From Metabacillus crassostreae (GTDB lineage Bacteria; Bacillota; Bacilli; Bacillales; Bacillaceae): a DNA stretch of 64,000 bases. The stretch covers positions 62,001 to 126,000 of the forward strand of contig NZ_JAFBDU010000004.1 in the NCBI RefSeq assembly GCF_016908395.1, in the 5' to 3' direction. How positions within the stretch are numbered: the first letter of the stretch is position 1; each line of letters starts with the position of its first letter. Below the pieces are notes generated by a model. That model saw only the letters and a program-made list of their open reading frames with translations. It made no database searches and was not told the origin of the DNA. A program made the position numbers and the translations under genes. This document shows positions 55,244-64,000 of this stretch, one piece after another.

Positions 55244-56647
55244 TTATTTCTTCCCAAAATAAAAAATACCTACAATCAACCACACAATCATGATTGCTAA
55301 GCAAAGAAAAAGGATTGGTACAGGGCCAAATTCGTAAATAAGTGGAAGAGATGCAGCTGTGAACAGTCCTCCACCAACCAATGGTTCAAACATCAATTGC
55401 TTGTAACCAAAGGCTTCAAGTGCTTTGGTTTCTCCTTTTGAATCAGCGATACGGATTAACATTAATCCAGCTGCTGTCATGCCCATTGATTGACCGTAAT
55501 CACCAATTCCTCTTTCAAACCAATTCTCTGGAATCATCCGTGGTGCTAAAAAGATAAATGCAACAATATTCCATGAAATACCTGTTAAAGCTAAAAGTAA
55601 GAATGGTAGGAAGTTTTCTCCGATAACTGTTAGAGATAAAGTAGCAATGGCACTAACGATCAGGAAATCTAGAGCCAATCCTTGTATTCGTAGAATCATT
55701 TTTCGGTCTATTAAATTGAACTTTTCGCTTTTATCTATAAAAGTCTGTAAGATAACTCCACCCACCATTGCAAGAGGAAATAATGGGAGATGTGTAAAAA
55801 TTTCTGTATCTGCTCCCCATGTAATGCTTTCTACATATATCAATGCTTCTAACAAAATCTTACCAACAAAAATAGCTACTCCAATTATGGCAATATGAAG
55901 GGCAAGTGGCTCAATTGATTCTGGTTGTGTTGTCATTTTACCGGCTGAAGGTCGATCATCAGGCTTTATGATTCCACGAAGTTTATCTTCCGGTAAATTA
56001 CTTGGGTCTTTCAGTACATTTGTTTTATTTTTCTTTACAGCAATGTTAATCAAAATAATCCCTGTTACTACTCCTGAAACAACTCCTACAGTCGCAAGAC
56101 CAATAGCAAGATTTGCTCCATCAGCAAAGCCTAATTGTTGAAACGTTTCACTTAAACCTGCACTTGTTCCGTGTCCACCTTCAAATCCGATTTCAATTAA
56201 TGCACCTGCCATAGGGTTGATCCCGAAAAAAGGTGTAAGGAGAGTAATGGTTAATAAAAGTCCAAAAACATATTGCCCCCATGCAACAGTTTGTCCAAAT
56301 GAAACCTGTGGACCAGTTGTAAGCCAAATATCCTTTATGTTCGGTATTTTTTTACCTAAAAAAAGTGTAGCGAATATCACACTTATTAATAAACCAGGAA
56401 GTGTTAGCCATGAGCTAAGCACATCTTCTGGAAAAACACCGTTAGAAAGCAAAGAGCTATTTCCTTGAAACTGTCCAATCAATTTTCCAAATACTTCAGG
56501 CCCTAAAAGTAGGGCAATAAAACCACCAAGAATTGAGCTTGGTAGAAAATATTTCTGGAAGACTGAAAAGCGTACTCTTATCCACTTCCCTACTAATAAT
56601 AAAATCCCAATTAAGATAATGCTTAAGCCTACCATCTCAGCACTCAT
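55244..56647 (-). CDS. Sodium/glutamate symporter (GltS family)
   Basis: The 467-residue membrane protein has about ten or more helices and GltS family marks: FLPSSILGGFIALLLGPEVFG (about 34-54), the GFEGGHGTSAGLSETF hairpin (about 159-174) and the mirror segment GIGDYGQSMGMTAAGLMLIRI (about 381-401). It takes up glutamate with sodium. It is longer than E. coli GltS because of a hydrophilic insertion between the two halves (about 212-255, KKNKTNVLKDPSNLPEDKL). ATG 56647 is chosen because AGGAGG stands 6 bases before it. Single gene. Confidence 0.88.
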   Translation of the reverse strand: MSAEMVGLSIILIGILLLVGKWIRVRFSVFQKYFLPSSILGGFIALLLGPEVFGKLIGQFQGNSSLLSNGVFPEDVLSSWLTLPGLLISVIFATLFLGKKIPNIKDIWLTTGPQVSFGQTVAWGQYVFGLLLTITLLTPFFGINPMAGALIEIGFEGGHGTSAGLSETFQQLGFADGANLAIGLATVGVVSGVVTGIILINIAVKKNKTNVLKDPSNLPEDKLRGIIKPDDRPSAGKMTTQPESIEPLALHIAIIGVAIFVGKILLEALIYVESITWGADTEIFTHLPLFPLAMVGGVILQTFIDKSEKFNLIDRKMILRIQGLALDFLIVSAIATLSLTVIGENFLPFLLLALTGISWNIVAFIFLAPRMIPENWFERGIGDYGQSMGMTAAGLMLIRIADSKGETKALEAFGYKQLMFEPLVGGGLFTAASLPLIYEFGPVPILFLCLAIMIVWLIVGIFYFGKK

Positions 56648-56740
56648 AGTTAACCTCCTTACTTTCTGCAAAAACATCATTAATACTAAACAATTCCCTA
56701 TATCATTTGGATAAAACAAATCGTTGAACTATGGGTTATA

Positions 56741-56752
56741 GAAACCGGTTTA
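56741..56752. promoter_or_regulatory. LacI-type operator-like palindrome upstream of GH94
   Basis: GAAACCGGTTTA contains the perfect 10-base palindrome AAACCGGTTT with a central CG step, as in LacI/GalR-family operators. The same GAAACCGGTTT word recurs inside the downstream gene at 57756-57767. Confidence 0.4.
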
Positions 56753-56876
56753 TTTTTTTCTATAAATTTCTAAAATATATCAATTAATGGATTGTTTTTT
56801 GATATACTAAACCTGTTCAAGCATATAATTATAAGTATATCTTTATAGTGGATTGCTAAAGAAAGAGGGGATTATT

Positions 56877-59267
56877 GTGATAAGAGCGTCAGAAAATAAC
56901 GAGTATTATGAGCTTTCTAGTCCTACTAGTATGCCAAAGGCTTCAGGATTTCTTTGGAATGATAAGATGATGATTCATGTGAATTGTCGTGGATATGTTG
57001 TTGCGCAGTTTATGCAGCCAGAGCCTGCGAAATATTCGTATGCACCTAATTTGGAAGCGAAAACATTTATGCAGCCTGAACAGCCATATTATGCTCATCA
57101 TCCTGGACGTTTTGTTTTTGTAAAGGATGAAGAAACAGGTGAAGTTTTTTCAGCACCGTATGAACCGGTTCGTGTTTCTACTGACCACTATACTTTCTCT
57201 GTAGGGAAAAATGATATTGTCTGGAAGGTTGAGCATCAAGGAATATTAATTGAAATGACACTGAGTTTACCTAAAGATGAAGCAATGGAGCTATGGAAAG
57301 TAAAGGTGAAGAATACTTCACAAAGAAAGAGAAAACTGAGTATTTACCCATATTTTACAGTGGGGTACATGTCATGGATGAATCAATCAGGTGAATATAA
57401 GAAGGAATTACAAGGAATTGTTTGTTCTGCGATTACACCTTATCAAAAATACCAGGATTATGAAAAGATTAAAAATTTAAAAGATAAAACGTTTTTATTA
57501 GGTGATCATGAGCCATTATCATGGGAAGTTAACCAAGAAGCTTTTGAAGGTGAAGGTGGAATAACCTTACCATCAGCAATACAACAGGATGAATTAGAAA
57601 AAGGGGATTCTCGTTATGAAATGCCTGTTGCTGTTTTTCAGTACAAATTGGAGATGAATCATGATGAAGAGAAGGAATACCGATTTTTATTTGGAGCAGC
57701 AAAAACAGAGGAAGAGATTGCTAACATAAGAGAACGATATTTTTTAACTAAAAAGGAAACCGGTTTCGTAACTGGATTTGATTTAGCCCTATCAGAATAT
57801 GAAAAATATATAGCAGAAGGTCAGGGTTGTATAAAAATCAAAACCCCAGATGCTGATTTCGATAATTTTGTGAATACTTGGCTACCACGTCAAATGTACT
57901 ATCATGGTAGTACAAATCGTTTATCAACCGATCCGCAGACGAGGAATTATCTTCAAGACAATATGGGCATGAGCTATATTAAGCCACAAATTGCTAGAAA
58001 TGCTTTTCTTTTGGCATTAAGTCAGCAAAAAGCAAATGGAGAAATGCCTGATGGGATCATTTTACACAAAGATGCAGAGTTAAAATATATCAATCAAGTA
58101 CCTCATACAGATCATTGTGTATGGCTGCCGATTTGCTTGAGTACTTATTTAGATGAAACAAATGACTATACGATTCTCGAAGAAATCGTACCGTTTGCTG
58201 GTGAAGCCGAAGAGGCAGCAACTGTTTCTGAGCACATTAACCGAGCGATGTACTGGCTGATCAATGATCGAGATGAAAGAGGTCTAAATTATATCAATCA
58301 AGGAGATTGGTGTGATCCCATGAATATGGTTGGATATAAAGGAAAGGGTGTATCTGGATGGCTAACAACAGCTTCAGCATATGCTTTTCTAATTTGGGCA
58401 GATATTTGTGAGAAAAATGGACAGATCTCAACTAGCAAAGAATTCAGGCAGCAAGCAGATATAACAAATGAAGTGATTAATAAGTACCTGTGGGATGGTG
58501 AGTGGTACGCAAGAGGCATTACTGATGATAATGTGGTATTTGGTATTAGTAAGGATAAGGAAGGACGAATTTTCCTTAACTCTCAAGGATGGGCGCTTTT
58601 AAGTGGTGCTGCAGACGAAACAAAGAAACAAACATTATTAGCTACCGTTACTGATCAATTAGAGTCACCATATGGTGTAGAAATGCTCGCTCCGGCTTAT
58701 ACAGCTATGAGGGAGGATGTGGGACGGGTCACACAAAAACATCCGGGCTCAGCGGAAAATGGCTCGGTTTATAATCATGCGGCTGTGTTTTATATCTACT
58801 CTCTTTACACAGTAGGAGAAACGGATAATGCCTACCGTTTGCTTAGAAAAATGATTCCTGGTCCTGATTTGAATGACATTCTTCAAAGAGGTCAATTGCC
58901 TGTGTTTATTCCAAATTATTACCGTGGAGCATATAAGCAAATTCCACGTACAGCCGGGCGCTCAAGTCACTTGTTTAATACTGGAACAGTTTCATGGGTT
59001 TATCGTTGCTTAATTGACGGTTTATTTGGTATAAAGGGTCAAAAAGAGGGACTTAGAATCAATCCACAGCTTCCTTCTGATTGGCAAGAAGCTTCTGTTA
59101 AACGTACATTTAGAGGAGCAGAGCTACAAATTGATATGAAGAGAGATGAAACTGTTAGCAAAATTGAAGTGTATGTGAACAATGAAATGGTGGAAGATGG
59201 GATACTTAAAGACTTGAATTCTACTGAAGAATATCATGTATGTGTAAAAATTCCATTAGAAGGTTAA
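56877..59267 (+). CDS. GH94-type glycoside phosphorylase
   Basis: The protein of 796 residues follows the cellobiose/chitobiose phosphorylase plan: an N-terminal beta-sandwich (about 1-270), a linker helix, an (alpha/alpha)6 barrel (about 310-720) and a C-terminal beta domain. The barrel shows LQDNMGMSYIKPQIARN, GEMPDG, TDHCVWLPICLSTYLDET, the NQGDWCDPMNMVG segment with the general-acid Asp (the usual form is GDWND), GWALLSG and FNTGTVSWVYR. It would split a beta-linked disaccharide with phosphate to a sugar 1-phosphate in the cytosol. The sugar is unknown. The start is GTG 56877, 6 bases after GAGGGG. Single gene with a strong terminator. Confidence 0.82.
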   Translation: MIRASENNEYYELSSPTSMPKASGFLWNDKMMIHVNCRGYVVAQFMQPEPAKYSYAPNLEAKTFMQPEQPYYAHHPGRFVFVKDEETGEVFSAPYEPVRVSTDHYTFSVGKNDIVWKVEHQGILIEMTLSLPKDEAMELWKVKVKNTSQRKRKLSIYPYFTVGYMSWMNQSGEYKKELQGIVCSAITPYQKYQDYEKIKNLKDKTFLLGDHEPLSWEVNQEAFEGEGGITLPSAIQQDELEKGDSRYEMPVAVFQYKLEMNHDEEKEYRFLFGAAKTEEEIANIRERYFLTKKETGFVTGFDLALSEYEKYIAEGQGCIKIKTPDADFDNFVNTWLPRQMYYHGSTNRLSTDPQTRNYLQDNMGMSYIKPQIARNAFLLALSQQKANGEMPDGIILHKDAELKYINQVPHTDHCVWLPICLSTYLDETNDYTILEEIVPFAGEAEEAATVSEHINRAMYWLINDRDERGLNYINQGDWCDPMNMVGYKGKGVSGWLTTASAYAFLIWADICEKNGQISTSKEFRQQADITNEVINKYLWDGEWYARGITDDNVVFGISKDKEGRIFLNSQGWALLSGAADETKKQTLLATVTDQLESPYGVEMLAPAYTAMREDVGRVTQKHPGSAENGSVYNHAAVFYIYSLYTVGETDNAYRLLRKMIPGPDLNDILQRGQLPVFIPNYYRGAYKQIPRTAGRSSHLFNTGTVSWVYRCLIDGLFGIKGQKEGLRINPQLPSDWQEASVKRTFRGAELQIDMKRDETVSKIEVYVNNEMVEDGILKDLNSTEEYHVCVKIPLEG

Positions 59268-59270
59268 ATA

Positions 59271-59317
59271 AAATACCTGCCGAGCTCCGATTTAAATGGG
59301 CTCGGCAGGTATTTTTA
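59271..59317 (+). terminator. Terminator of the GH94 gene
   Basis: AAATACCTGCCGAGC and its exact complement form a 15-bp stem ending in ATTTTTAG. Confidence 0.92.
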
Positions 59318-59337
59318 GTATAAAGTCACTTGAATAC

Positions 59338-59364
59338 TAGACATAAAGAAGATTGTGCCGATAT
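59338..59364 (+). promoter_or_regulatory. Sigma-D (motility) type promoter of the MHYT-EAL gene
   Basis: TAGA, 15 bases, then a perfect GCCGATAT minus-10 of sigma-D, 42 bases before the start codon. Confidence 0.65.
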
Positions 59365-59406
59365 AAGTAGTATACAAATTATTAATGTAATGAGGTTGTT
59401 GCTACT

Positions 59407-61431
59407 ATGTCACACACACAAGATCTTCTTAAACTAAGTGGGGAATATTCTTCTCCAATTGTTATTCTTTCTATTGTTATTGCATGCTGTGCTTCATATA
59501 CAGCTCTGTCTTTGAATCAGAGGATTCAGCATAATAGCTTTTTTCATCAATATTTTTGGTTAGTCCTCTCATCAATTGCGATGGGATTAGGGATTTGGTC
59601 CATGCATTTTATTGGAATGAGTGCTCATAAGCTGCCAATTCCGATGGAGTATGACCTTATCTTAACAACAATTTCTGTTTTACCTGCTATACTTGCCTCT
59701 TTTTTAGCTTTTTATATTGCAAGTCGCGCTAATCGTAATCATTGGCCATATATTCTTGCAGGAATTACGATGGGTGTTGGTATTTCATCCATGCACTATA
59801 TCGGGATGGCTGCGATGAAAATGGATGCAGAATATGTGTATAAACCATGGGTGTTTTTATTATCAATTGTCATTGCTATTGTGGTTTCTTATGTGGCATT
59901 GTTTATTTTTTCAAATTCAAAAAGATTTATCGGAAATCAATATATTAAGGTAATTACCGCCATTATAATGGGGCTCGGAATAGCTAGTATGCATTATACA
60001 GGCATGCTTGCAATTGATGTTTATGTTGATCATTCTAGTACGATGGTTTCTCATGAATTCCATCAAATGGACATGTCGCTTCTCATTTTGGTTGTGACTA
60101 TTGGGATTTTTATTTTATTGTTTGTTTCTGCTTTAACTAGTTTGCTAGATCGTTATGTTGATTATCGATTGCATAATTTTGATGCTTTAACACTTTTGCC
60201 TAATCAAAGGCAGTTTGAAAATAGTATAAATAATAGCAACAACGTTAGCGGTAGCTTAGCAATTATTCAGATTCATAATCTTGAAAATCTAATTGGTTTC
60301 CATGGATATTCTTTAGGTGATGAAATTATAAAAATTGTAAGAGATATGATCAAAAGTCAAATTCAAGCTTCTACAAGCTTATTTCGTATAGAGGCAAATC
60401 GCTTTGCATTACTTACTTATGATGGATCAAAAAATGAAGAAGTCAAAAGGTCATTAGAGAGTATTTTATCATCGTTTCAAAAGCCAATCATGGTTGGTGA
60501 TAATTCAATACCCGTTCATACTGTATGTACAGTTAATTACTCAACTGGTAATAAAAATGTAAGAGACTTATTTACTAATGCAATGGCTGTTCTTTTGCAT
60601 CCTTCTATCAGTGAACAAAATAAGGTAATAGAATATGACCCTGCCGTTCATACGTATAGTTTTGAAAGACAAATTGTTCAAGATATTAATCGTGCAATGA
60701 CGAACAATGAACTATTTTTAACATATCAACCAAAGGTATGTTCGAAGTCGATGGAGGTAACAGGATTAGAGGCGTTATTACGCTGGAAGCATCCAGAGCA
60801 AGGAATGATCTCTCCAGGAATTTTTATACCGGTTCTTGAGGATAATGGAAAGATCTTTGATGTCACTGATTGGATTATTCGCGAGGTATTTAAACAGGTT
60901 TCTATTTGGAAAGAAGCTTCTTTCCCGTTTTCACAAGTTTCTATAAATATTCCAGGTGCATATGTAACGTCAGCTAGATTATTAAATGTTATGACAAAAA
61001 GTCTATCAGAATACGGAATTAGCAGTAGCATGATTGAGCTGGAAATAACAGAAACAAGTGTTATTCATGATATTGAAAATGCAATTTCTGCTGTTGGGAA
61101 ATTAAGAGGTATGGGCTTATCTGTAGCATTGGATGATTTTGGAACAGGATTATCATCCTTGTCTTATCTTAAGCGAATTCCGATCTCAACAATTAAGATT
61201 GATAAATCGTTTGTTGATGATGTTCCTTTATCTGAAAAAGATTCCGATATATTAAAAGCAATCATTACACTTTGTCACTCATTGCATCTGAAAGTTGTTA
61301 TAGAAGGTGTTGAATCAAAGGAACAAATTGATTTCATTACATCTGTTTCAGAAGCACTTCATATTCAAGGGTATTATTTTTCACGCCCGCTTATCGAAGA
61401 GGAGCTAGTCACTTGGTATAAAAACAGATAA
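59407..61431 (+). CDS. MHYT-GGDEF-EAL protein, probable c-di-GMP phosphodiesterase
   Basis: The 674-residue membrane protein has an N-terminal MHYT sensor with about seven helices (1-255) carrying three repeats: GIWSMHFIGM, GISSMHYIGM and GIASMHYTGM. A degenerate GGDEF domain (about 258-405) has IEANRF where GGDEF should be, so it should not make c-di-GMP. The EAL domain (about 420-670) keeps the catalytic set: LEALLRW, SINIPG, ELEITET, DDFGTG, IDKSFV and VIEGVES. It is therefore expected to hydrolyse c-di-GMP, with the MHYT part sensing a diatomic gas or membrane copper ions. A sigma-D-type promoter ties it to motility. Confidence 0.9.
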   Translation: MSHTQDLLKLSGEYSSPIVILSIVIACCASYTALSLNQRIQHNSFFHQYFWLVLSSIAMGLGIWSMHFIGMSAHKLPIPMEYDLILTTISVLPAILASFLAFYIASRANRNHWPYILAGITMGVGISSMHYIGMAAMKMDAEYVYKPWVFLLSIVIAIVVSYVALFIFSNSKRFIGNQYIKVITAIIMGLGIASMHYTGMLAIDVYVDHSSTMVSHEFHQMDMSLLILVVTIGIFILLFVSALTSLLDRYVDYRLHNFDALTLLPNQRQFENSINNSNNVSGSLAIIQIHNLENLIGFHGYSLGDEIIKIVRDMIKSQIQASTSLFRIEANRFALLTYDGSKNEEVKRSLESILSSFQKPIMVGDNSIPVHTVCTVNYSTGNKNVRDLFTNAMAVLLHPSISEQNKVIEYDPAVHTYSFERQIVQDINRAMTNNELFLTYQPKVCSKSMEVTGLEALLRWKHPEQGMISPGIFIPVLEDNGKIFDVTDWIIREVFKQVSIWKEASFPFSQVSINIPGAYVTSARLLNVMTKSLSEYGISSSMIELEITETSVIHDIENAISAVGKLRGMGLSVALDDFGTGLSSLSYLKRIPISTIKIDKSFVDDVPLSEKDSDILKAIITLCHSLHLKVVIEGVESKEQIDFITSVSEALHIQGYYFSRPLIEEELVTWYKNR

Positions 61432-61560
61432 TAAGCTCTATTTGTAATCATGATTGGTAATAATTCTCTTAAACTCTTTTTTCGAAAGTACTTCATAACA
61501 CATTAAAACTTGACGATATAAAGAGTATAGGAAAACGATTACAAAAAAGGAGCACAAATT

Positions 61561-63345
61561 ATGAAATTCAACAAAATTTCGACCAAATTACTGTTAGGTA
61601 TCACGGCTTTAATCTTAATTGCTACTACCACTCTTGGTCTGTTAAGCTACAATTTTTCTAAAAAAGAATTAGTTAGTAGTGGAAAGTTGGATTTGCAGCA
61701 TATTGTGCATAATGCCATTTCTACTATAGAAGTTCTTAATGAGCAAGTAGAAGCGGGAACGATTACAATTGAAGAAGCGAAAGAAAAGGCACGTGTTATT
61801 TTAGTTGGACCTCCTGTAACTGTGGACGGAGCTACTAAATATGATTTTTCACAATCGTCGTTTGTATATAAAAAAGAGGGCTATATTATGGCCTTTGACT
61901 CAAATCAAATTGTTGAGCTTCACCCTATGCTTCCGTTAGGTGATAATAAAACAGATTTACAAAATTCTAAAGGGAAGTTTGTTATACAAGATATAGTAAC
62001 TACTGCAAAAGCTACTGCTGTTGAAGATCGATTTTATGAATATGGATGGAAAAATCCTGGTGAGACAGAAGAGAGAAATAAAATTGTTTATGCATCTTAT
62101 TATGAACCCTGGGACTGGAATATTGGTGTCGGTGCTTATGAGTATGAATTTTATGAATCACTAAAAACACTTTTGTATTTAATTCTGGGAGTCTCAGTAT
62201 TAATAACGGTTATCGGACTAGTAGTGTTTTACTTAATGAGTAGAGGAAAACTTAAGCTAATGGAAAAAATTACGGAGTCTTCTCTACTAATTTCTGAAGG
62301 AAACTTAAATGTACCTACCTTACCTGAGTCAGATGATGAGATTGGACAATTAGGAAGAGCTTTCAATAGAATGTCAAAGCAACTAAAGTCAATCGTTTCA
62401 GAGATGCAATCAACTAGCATGAATATGTCGCAATCAGCTTTAGAGCTTTCGGCATTAACAGAAGAAACAAATGCAACAAGTGAAGAAATTGGGCGTGCGA
62501 TGAATGAAATTACAAAAGGATCTGTATCACAGGCTGCTGATATTGATTCAACAAATCAAAAAACAGAGAATCTTAGTCATGCTATTGCTCAGATGAATCA
62601 ACAAAGTCAGTTAATGACGACTTTAACTGGAGATTCTACTAAAGCAATTGAACTAGGCAAGCAAAAGGTTACGATCCTTCAAGACTCAAATAATGAATCA
62701 ATGACAGCATCAGATCAAATTAGTATAGGTATCACAAAGTTGTATGGAAGTATTCAAGAAATTTCTCAAATTGTTACATCTATTGATTCTATTTCAAAAC
62801 AAACTAATTTATTGGCTTTGAATGCTAGTATAGAAGCAGCCAGAGCAGGAGAATATGGAAAAGGCTTTGCGGTTGTTGCTGATGAGGTTCGCAAATTGGC
62901 TGAAGAAACAAATAAAGCAACGAGTGAAGTTCAACAGATGATTAATAATATTGAGCAAGAAACTGAAGCTACTGTAATGGAGATGGCCAACTCAACTCAA
63001 ATTACAACAAAACTTGATCATGCTGTTAAGGATACTCAAACACAATTTAATTCGATATCTCTTTCAATGAATCAAATCATTGAAGCTGTTAACACTCTAA
63101 ATACGGAAATATCTGTCGTAACAGATCATAGTAATAGTATTTTAGAATCAGTACAAAGCATTGCAGCTGTATCTGAGGAAACAGCTGCATCTTCTGAAGA
63201 AGTTCTTGCTTCTGTTGAAGAACAAACAAGTGTAATAGGAACAATCACAGCATCTGCTGAAAATCTTAATGAATTAAGTGAAGTATTACAAAAGATTACA
63301 GAGCAATTTTCATTAGGAAATGAACAAGATAATAATGCTAAATAA
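61561..63345 (+). CDS. Methyl-accepting chemotaxis protein with single Cache sensor
   Basis: The 594-residue receptor has a membrane helix (about 10-30), an external Cache domain (about 35-200, with [22 protein letters not shown] and [19 protein letters not shown]), a second helix (about 205-225), HAMP (about 226-280) and the signalling domain with [39 protein letters not shown] (about 410-450). It senses a small ligand that is not known. AAAAAAGGAG stands 8 bases before the ATG. A GACGATAT at 61512-61519 fits the sigma-D minus-10 at seven of eight bases, but its minus-35 is poor. It follows the EAL gene by 129 bases. Confidence 0.92.
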   Translation: MKFNKISTKLLLGITALILIATTTLGLLSYNFSKKELVSSGKLDLQHIVHNAISTIEVLNEQVEAGTITIEEAKEKARVILVGPPVTVDGATKYDFSQSSFVYKKEGYIMAFDSNQIVELHPMLPLGDNKTDLQNSKGKFVIQDIVTTAKATAVEDRFYEYGWKNPGETEERNKIVYASYYEPWDWNIGVGAYEYEFYESLKTLLYLILGVSVLITVIGLVVFYLMSRGKLKLMEKITESSLLISEGNLNVPTLPESDDEIGQLGRAFNRMSKQLKSIVSEMQSTSMNMSQSALELSALTEETNATSEEIGRAMNEITKGSVSQAADIDSTNQKTENLSHAIAQMNQQSQLMTTLTGDSTKAIELGKQKVTILQDSNNESMTASDQISIGITKLYGSIQEISQIVTSIDSISKQTNLLALNASIEAARAGEYGKGFAVVADEVRKLAEETNKATSEVQQMINNIEQETEATVMEMANSTQITTKLDHAVKDTQTQFNSISLSMNQIIEAVNTLNTEISVVTDHSNSILESVQSIAAVSEETAASSEEVLASVEEQTSVIGTITASAENLNELSEVLQKITEQFSLGNEQDNNAK

Positions 63346-63352
63346 TATGATT

Positions 63353-63383
63353 GGCTTGGATGTATTTTATCCAAGCCTTTTTA
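63353..63383 (+). terminator. Terminator of the Cache chemoreceptor gene
   Basis: GGCTTGGAT and ATCCAAGCC form a perfect 9-bp stem followed by TTTTTAAT. Confidence 0.85.
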
Positions 63384-63413
63384 ATATGATCAAAACGGAA
63401 AAATCTATTGAAT

Positions 63414-63438
63414 GTTTACTATTTTTCACAAAGGGAAA
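63414..63438 (+). promoter_or_regulatory. Sigma-B (general stress) type promoter
   Basis: GTTTAC, 13 bases, then GGGAAA; the sigma-B consensus is GTTTAA-N12-15-GGGTAT. It lies 37 bases before the start of a general stress protein gene. Confidence 0.55.
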
Positions 63439-63474
63439 CAACCCTAATGTACACAAATAATAGGAGGGATCTTG

Positions 63475-64000
63475 ATGAGAACGACAATTATTGGTGGAGT
63501 ATTTAGAAACCAAGATGAAGCGGTTCATGGAATTAAAGCCCTTCATGATTTGGGATACGAAAAGAATGATATTTCTATCTTTGCGAAAGACAGTGATGAT
63601 GTTGAAGGAATTCAACAAGAAACGAACAATAATGTAACAGAGACAAGCAGTGGTCGAGGGAAGAATGCAGGAAAAGGCTTTGGTATTGGTGCCGGAACAG
63701 GTGGAGTGCTTGGTGGTATAACAGGACTAATTGCTGAGGTAGGGTTATTGGCGATTCCGGGAATTGGCGTATTAGCAGCAGCAGGTCCTTTAGCAACAAC
63801 ATTAAGTGGTATAGCAATTGGTGCCGGTAGTGGTGGTCTAGTAGGTGCACTTACTGGGGCAGGAATTCCTGAAGAACATGCAAAAGAGTATGAAGAACAC
63901 TTAAATCAAGGGCATATTGTTGTATTGGTTGAAGCAGACGAAGAACGTGAAGACCGAGTTTATGAGAAATTCACTTACAACAATGCGTTAAATACTCATA
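63475..64000 (+). CDS. General stress protein of the YflT/GsiB-neighbour (GSP17M-like) type, cut by window edge
   Basis: The first 175 codons of an open gene are visible. The protein begins MRTTIIGGVFRNQDEAVHGIKALHDLGYEKNDISIFAKD, the start of the heat-induced stress domain found in YflT/GSP17M proteins. A Gly-rich hydrophobic hairpin follows (about 62-130, repeated GxGxG pattern), then EEHAKEYEEHLNQGHIVVLVEADEE, the end of that domain. The gene probably continues beyond base 64000, perhaps with a YsnF-like domain. AGGAGGG precedes the ATG, and a sigma-B-type promoter fits the role. Confidence 0.8.
   Translation, partial: MRTTIIGGVFRNQDEAVHGIKALHDLGYEKNDISIFAKDSDDVEGIQQETNNNVTETSSGRGKNAGKGFGIGAGTGGVLGGITGLIAEVGLLAIPGIGVLAAAGPLATTLSGIAIGAGSGGLVGALTGAGIPEEHAKEYEEHLNQGHIVVLVEADEEREDRVYEKFTYNNALNTH

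Overview
The window is chromosomal DNA from a low-G+C, spore-forming, motile member of the Bacillaceae. This rests on a GerA-family germinant receptor, Bacillus-type AGGAGG ribosome binding sites, frequent GTG/TTG starts, TasA/SipW biofilm-fibre genes, ECF sigma/anti-sigma pairs, and sequences matching sigma-D, sigma-B, SinR, PerR and CcpA sites. The genus cannot be fixed from this sequence. No rRNA, tRNA, CRISPR array, transposase or prophage gene was seen. The two outermost genes are cut by the window edges.

Layout. 0-3 kb: a gerA-gerC-gerB germinant receptor operon on the minus strand, with gerB cut at base 1. 3.2-7.85 kb: a type VII secretion (ESX/Yuk) effector operon on the minus strand. 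It encodes two small WXG100-like partners, an LXG toxin ending in a glycine-zipper segment, two paralogous accessory proteins and small membrane proteins that probably give immunity. A second, toxin-less copy of the membrane-protein pair lies at 11.6-12.2 kb. 8.2-13.8 kb: a CPA1 Na+/H+ antiporter, an SstT-type Ser/Thr transporter and a YcdB/YcdC-like protein. 14.2-21 kb: a large-subunit catalase with an altered active site, a formate/nitrite-type channel, an ECF sigma/anti-sigma pair and a membrane protein. 21.3-26 kb: an AraC regulator divergent from a GH88 and DUF2264 pair for uronic-acid glycans, then two small conserved genes. 26-29.5 kb: a TasA-TasA-(TapA-like)-SipW operon behind two tandem SinR-like operators.

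29.5-36 kb: a c-di-GMP-I riboswitch ahead of a chemoreceptor, a second ECF sigma/anti-sigma pair, and katG with a PerR-like box. 36-45 kb: a DUF6526 gene that seems to start at ATC, an ABC-2 transporter, a YgjP-like peptidase, a soluble PAS chemoreceptor, a chemoreceptor coupled to a sugar-binding lipoprotein, and a threonine aldolase. 45-56.6 kb: metabolic genes (3-hydroxyacyl-CoA dehydrogenase, QorB-like reductase, GH115, DinB, trans-sulfuration enzyme, iron alcohol dehydrogenase), a wHTH protein, a radical SAM protein and a GltS transporter. 56.8-64 kb: a GH94 phosphorylase-like enzyme, an MHYT-GGDEF-EAL protein with a sigma-D-type promoter, a Cache chemoreceptor and a sigma-B-type general stress protein.

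Themes. (1) Life-style switching: SinR-like control of fibres, c-di-GMP sensing by a riboswitch, c-di-GMP breakdown by an EAL protein, and four chemoreceptors. (2) Uptake and breakdown of plant uronic-acid/xylan-type glycans (GH88, DUF2264, GH115, GH94, xylose-type binding protein), partly under a CcpA-like site. (3) Contact-dependent competition through the LXG operon; its secretion machine is not in this window. (4) Two families of short dispersed intergenic repeats, one with seven copies between 33 and 53 kb and one with three copies at 14-22.5 kb.
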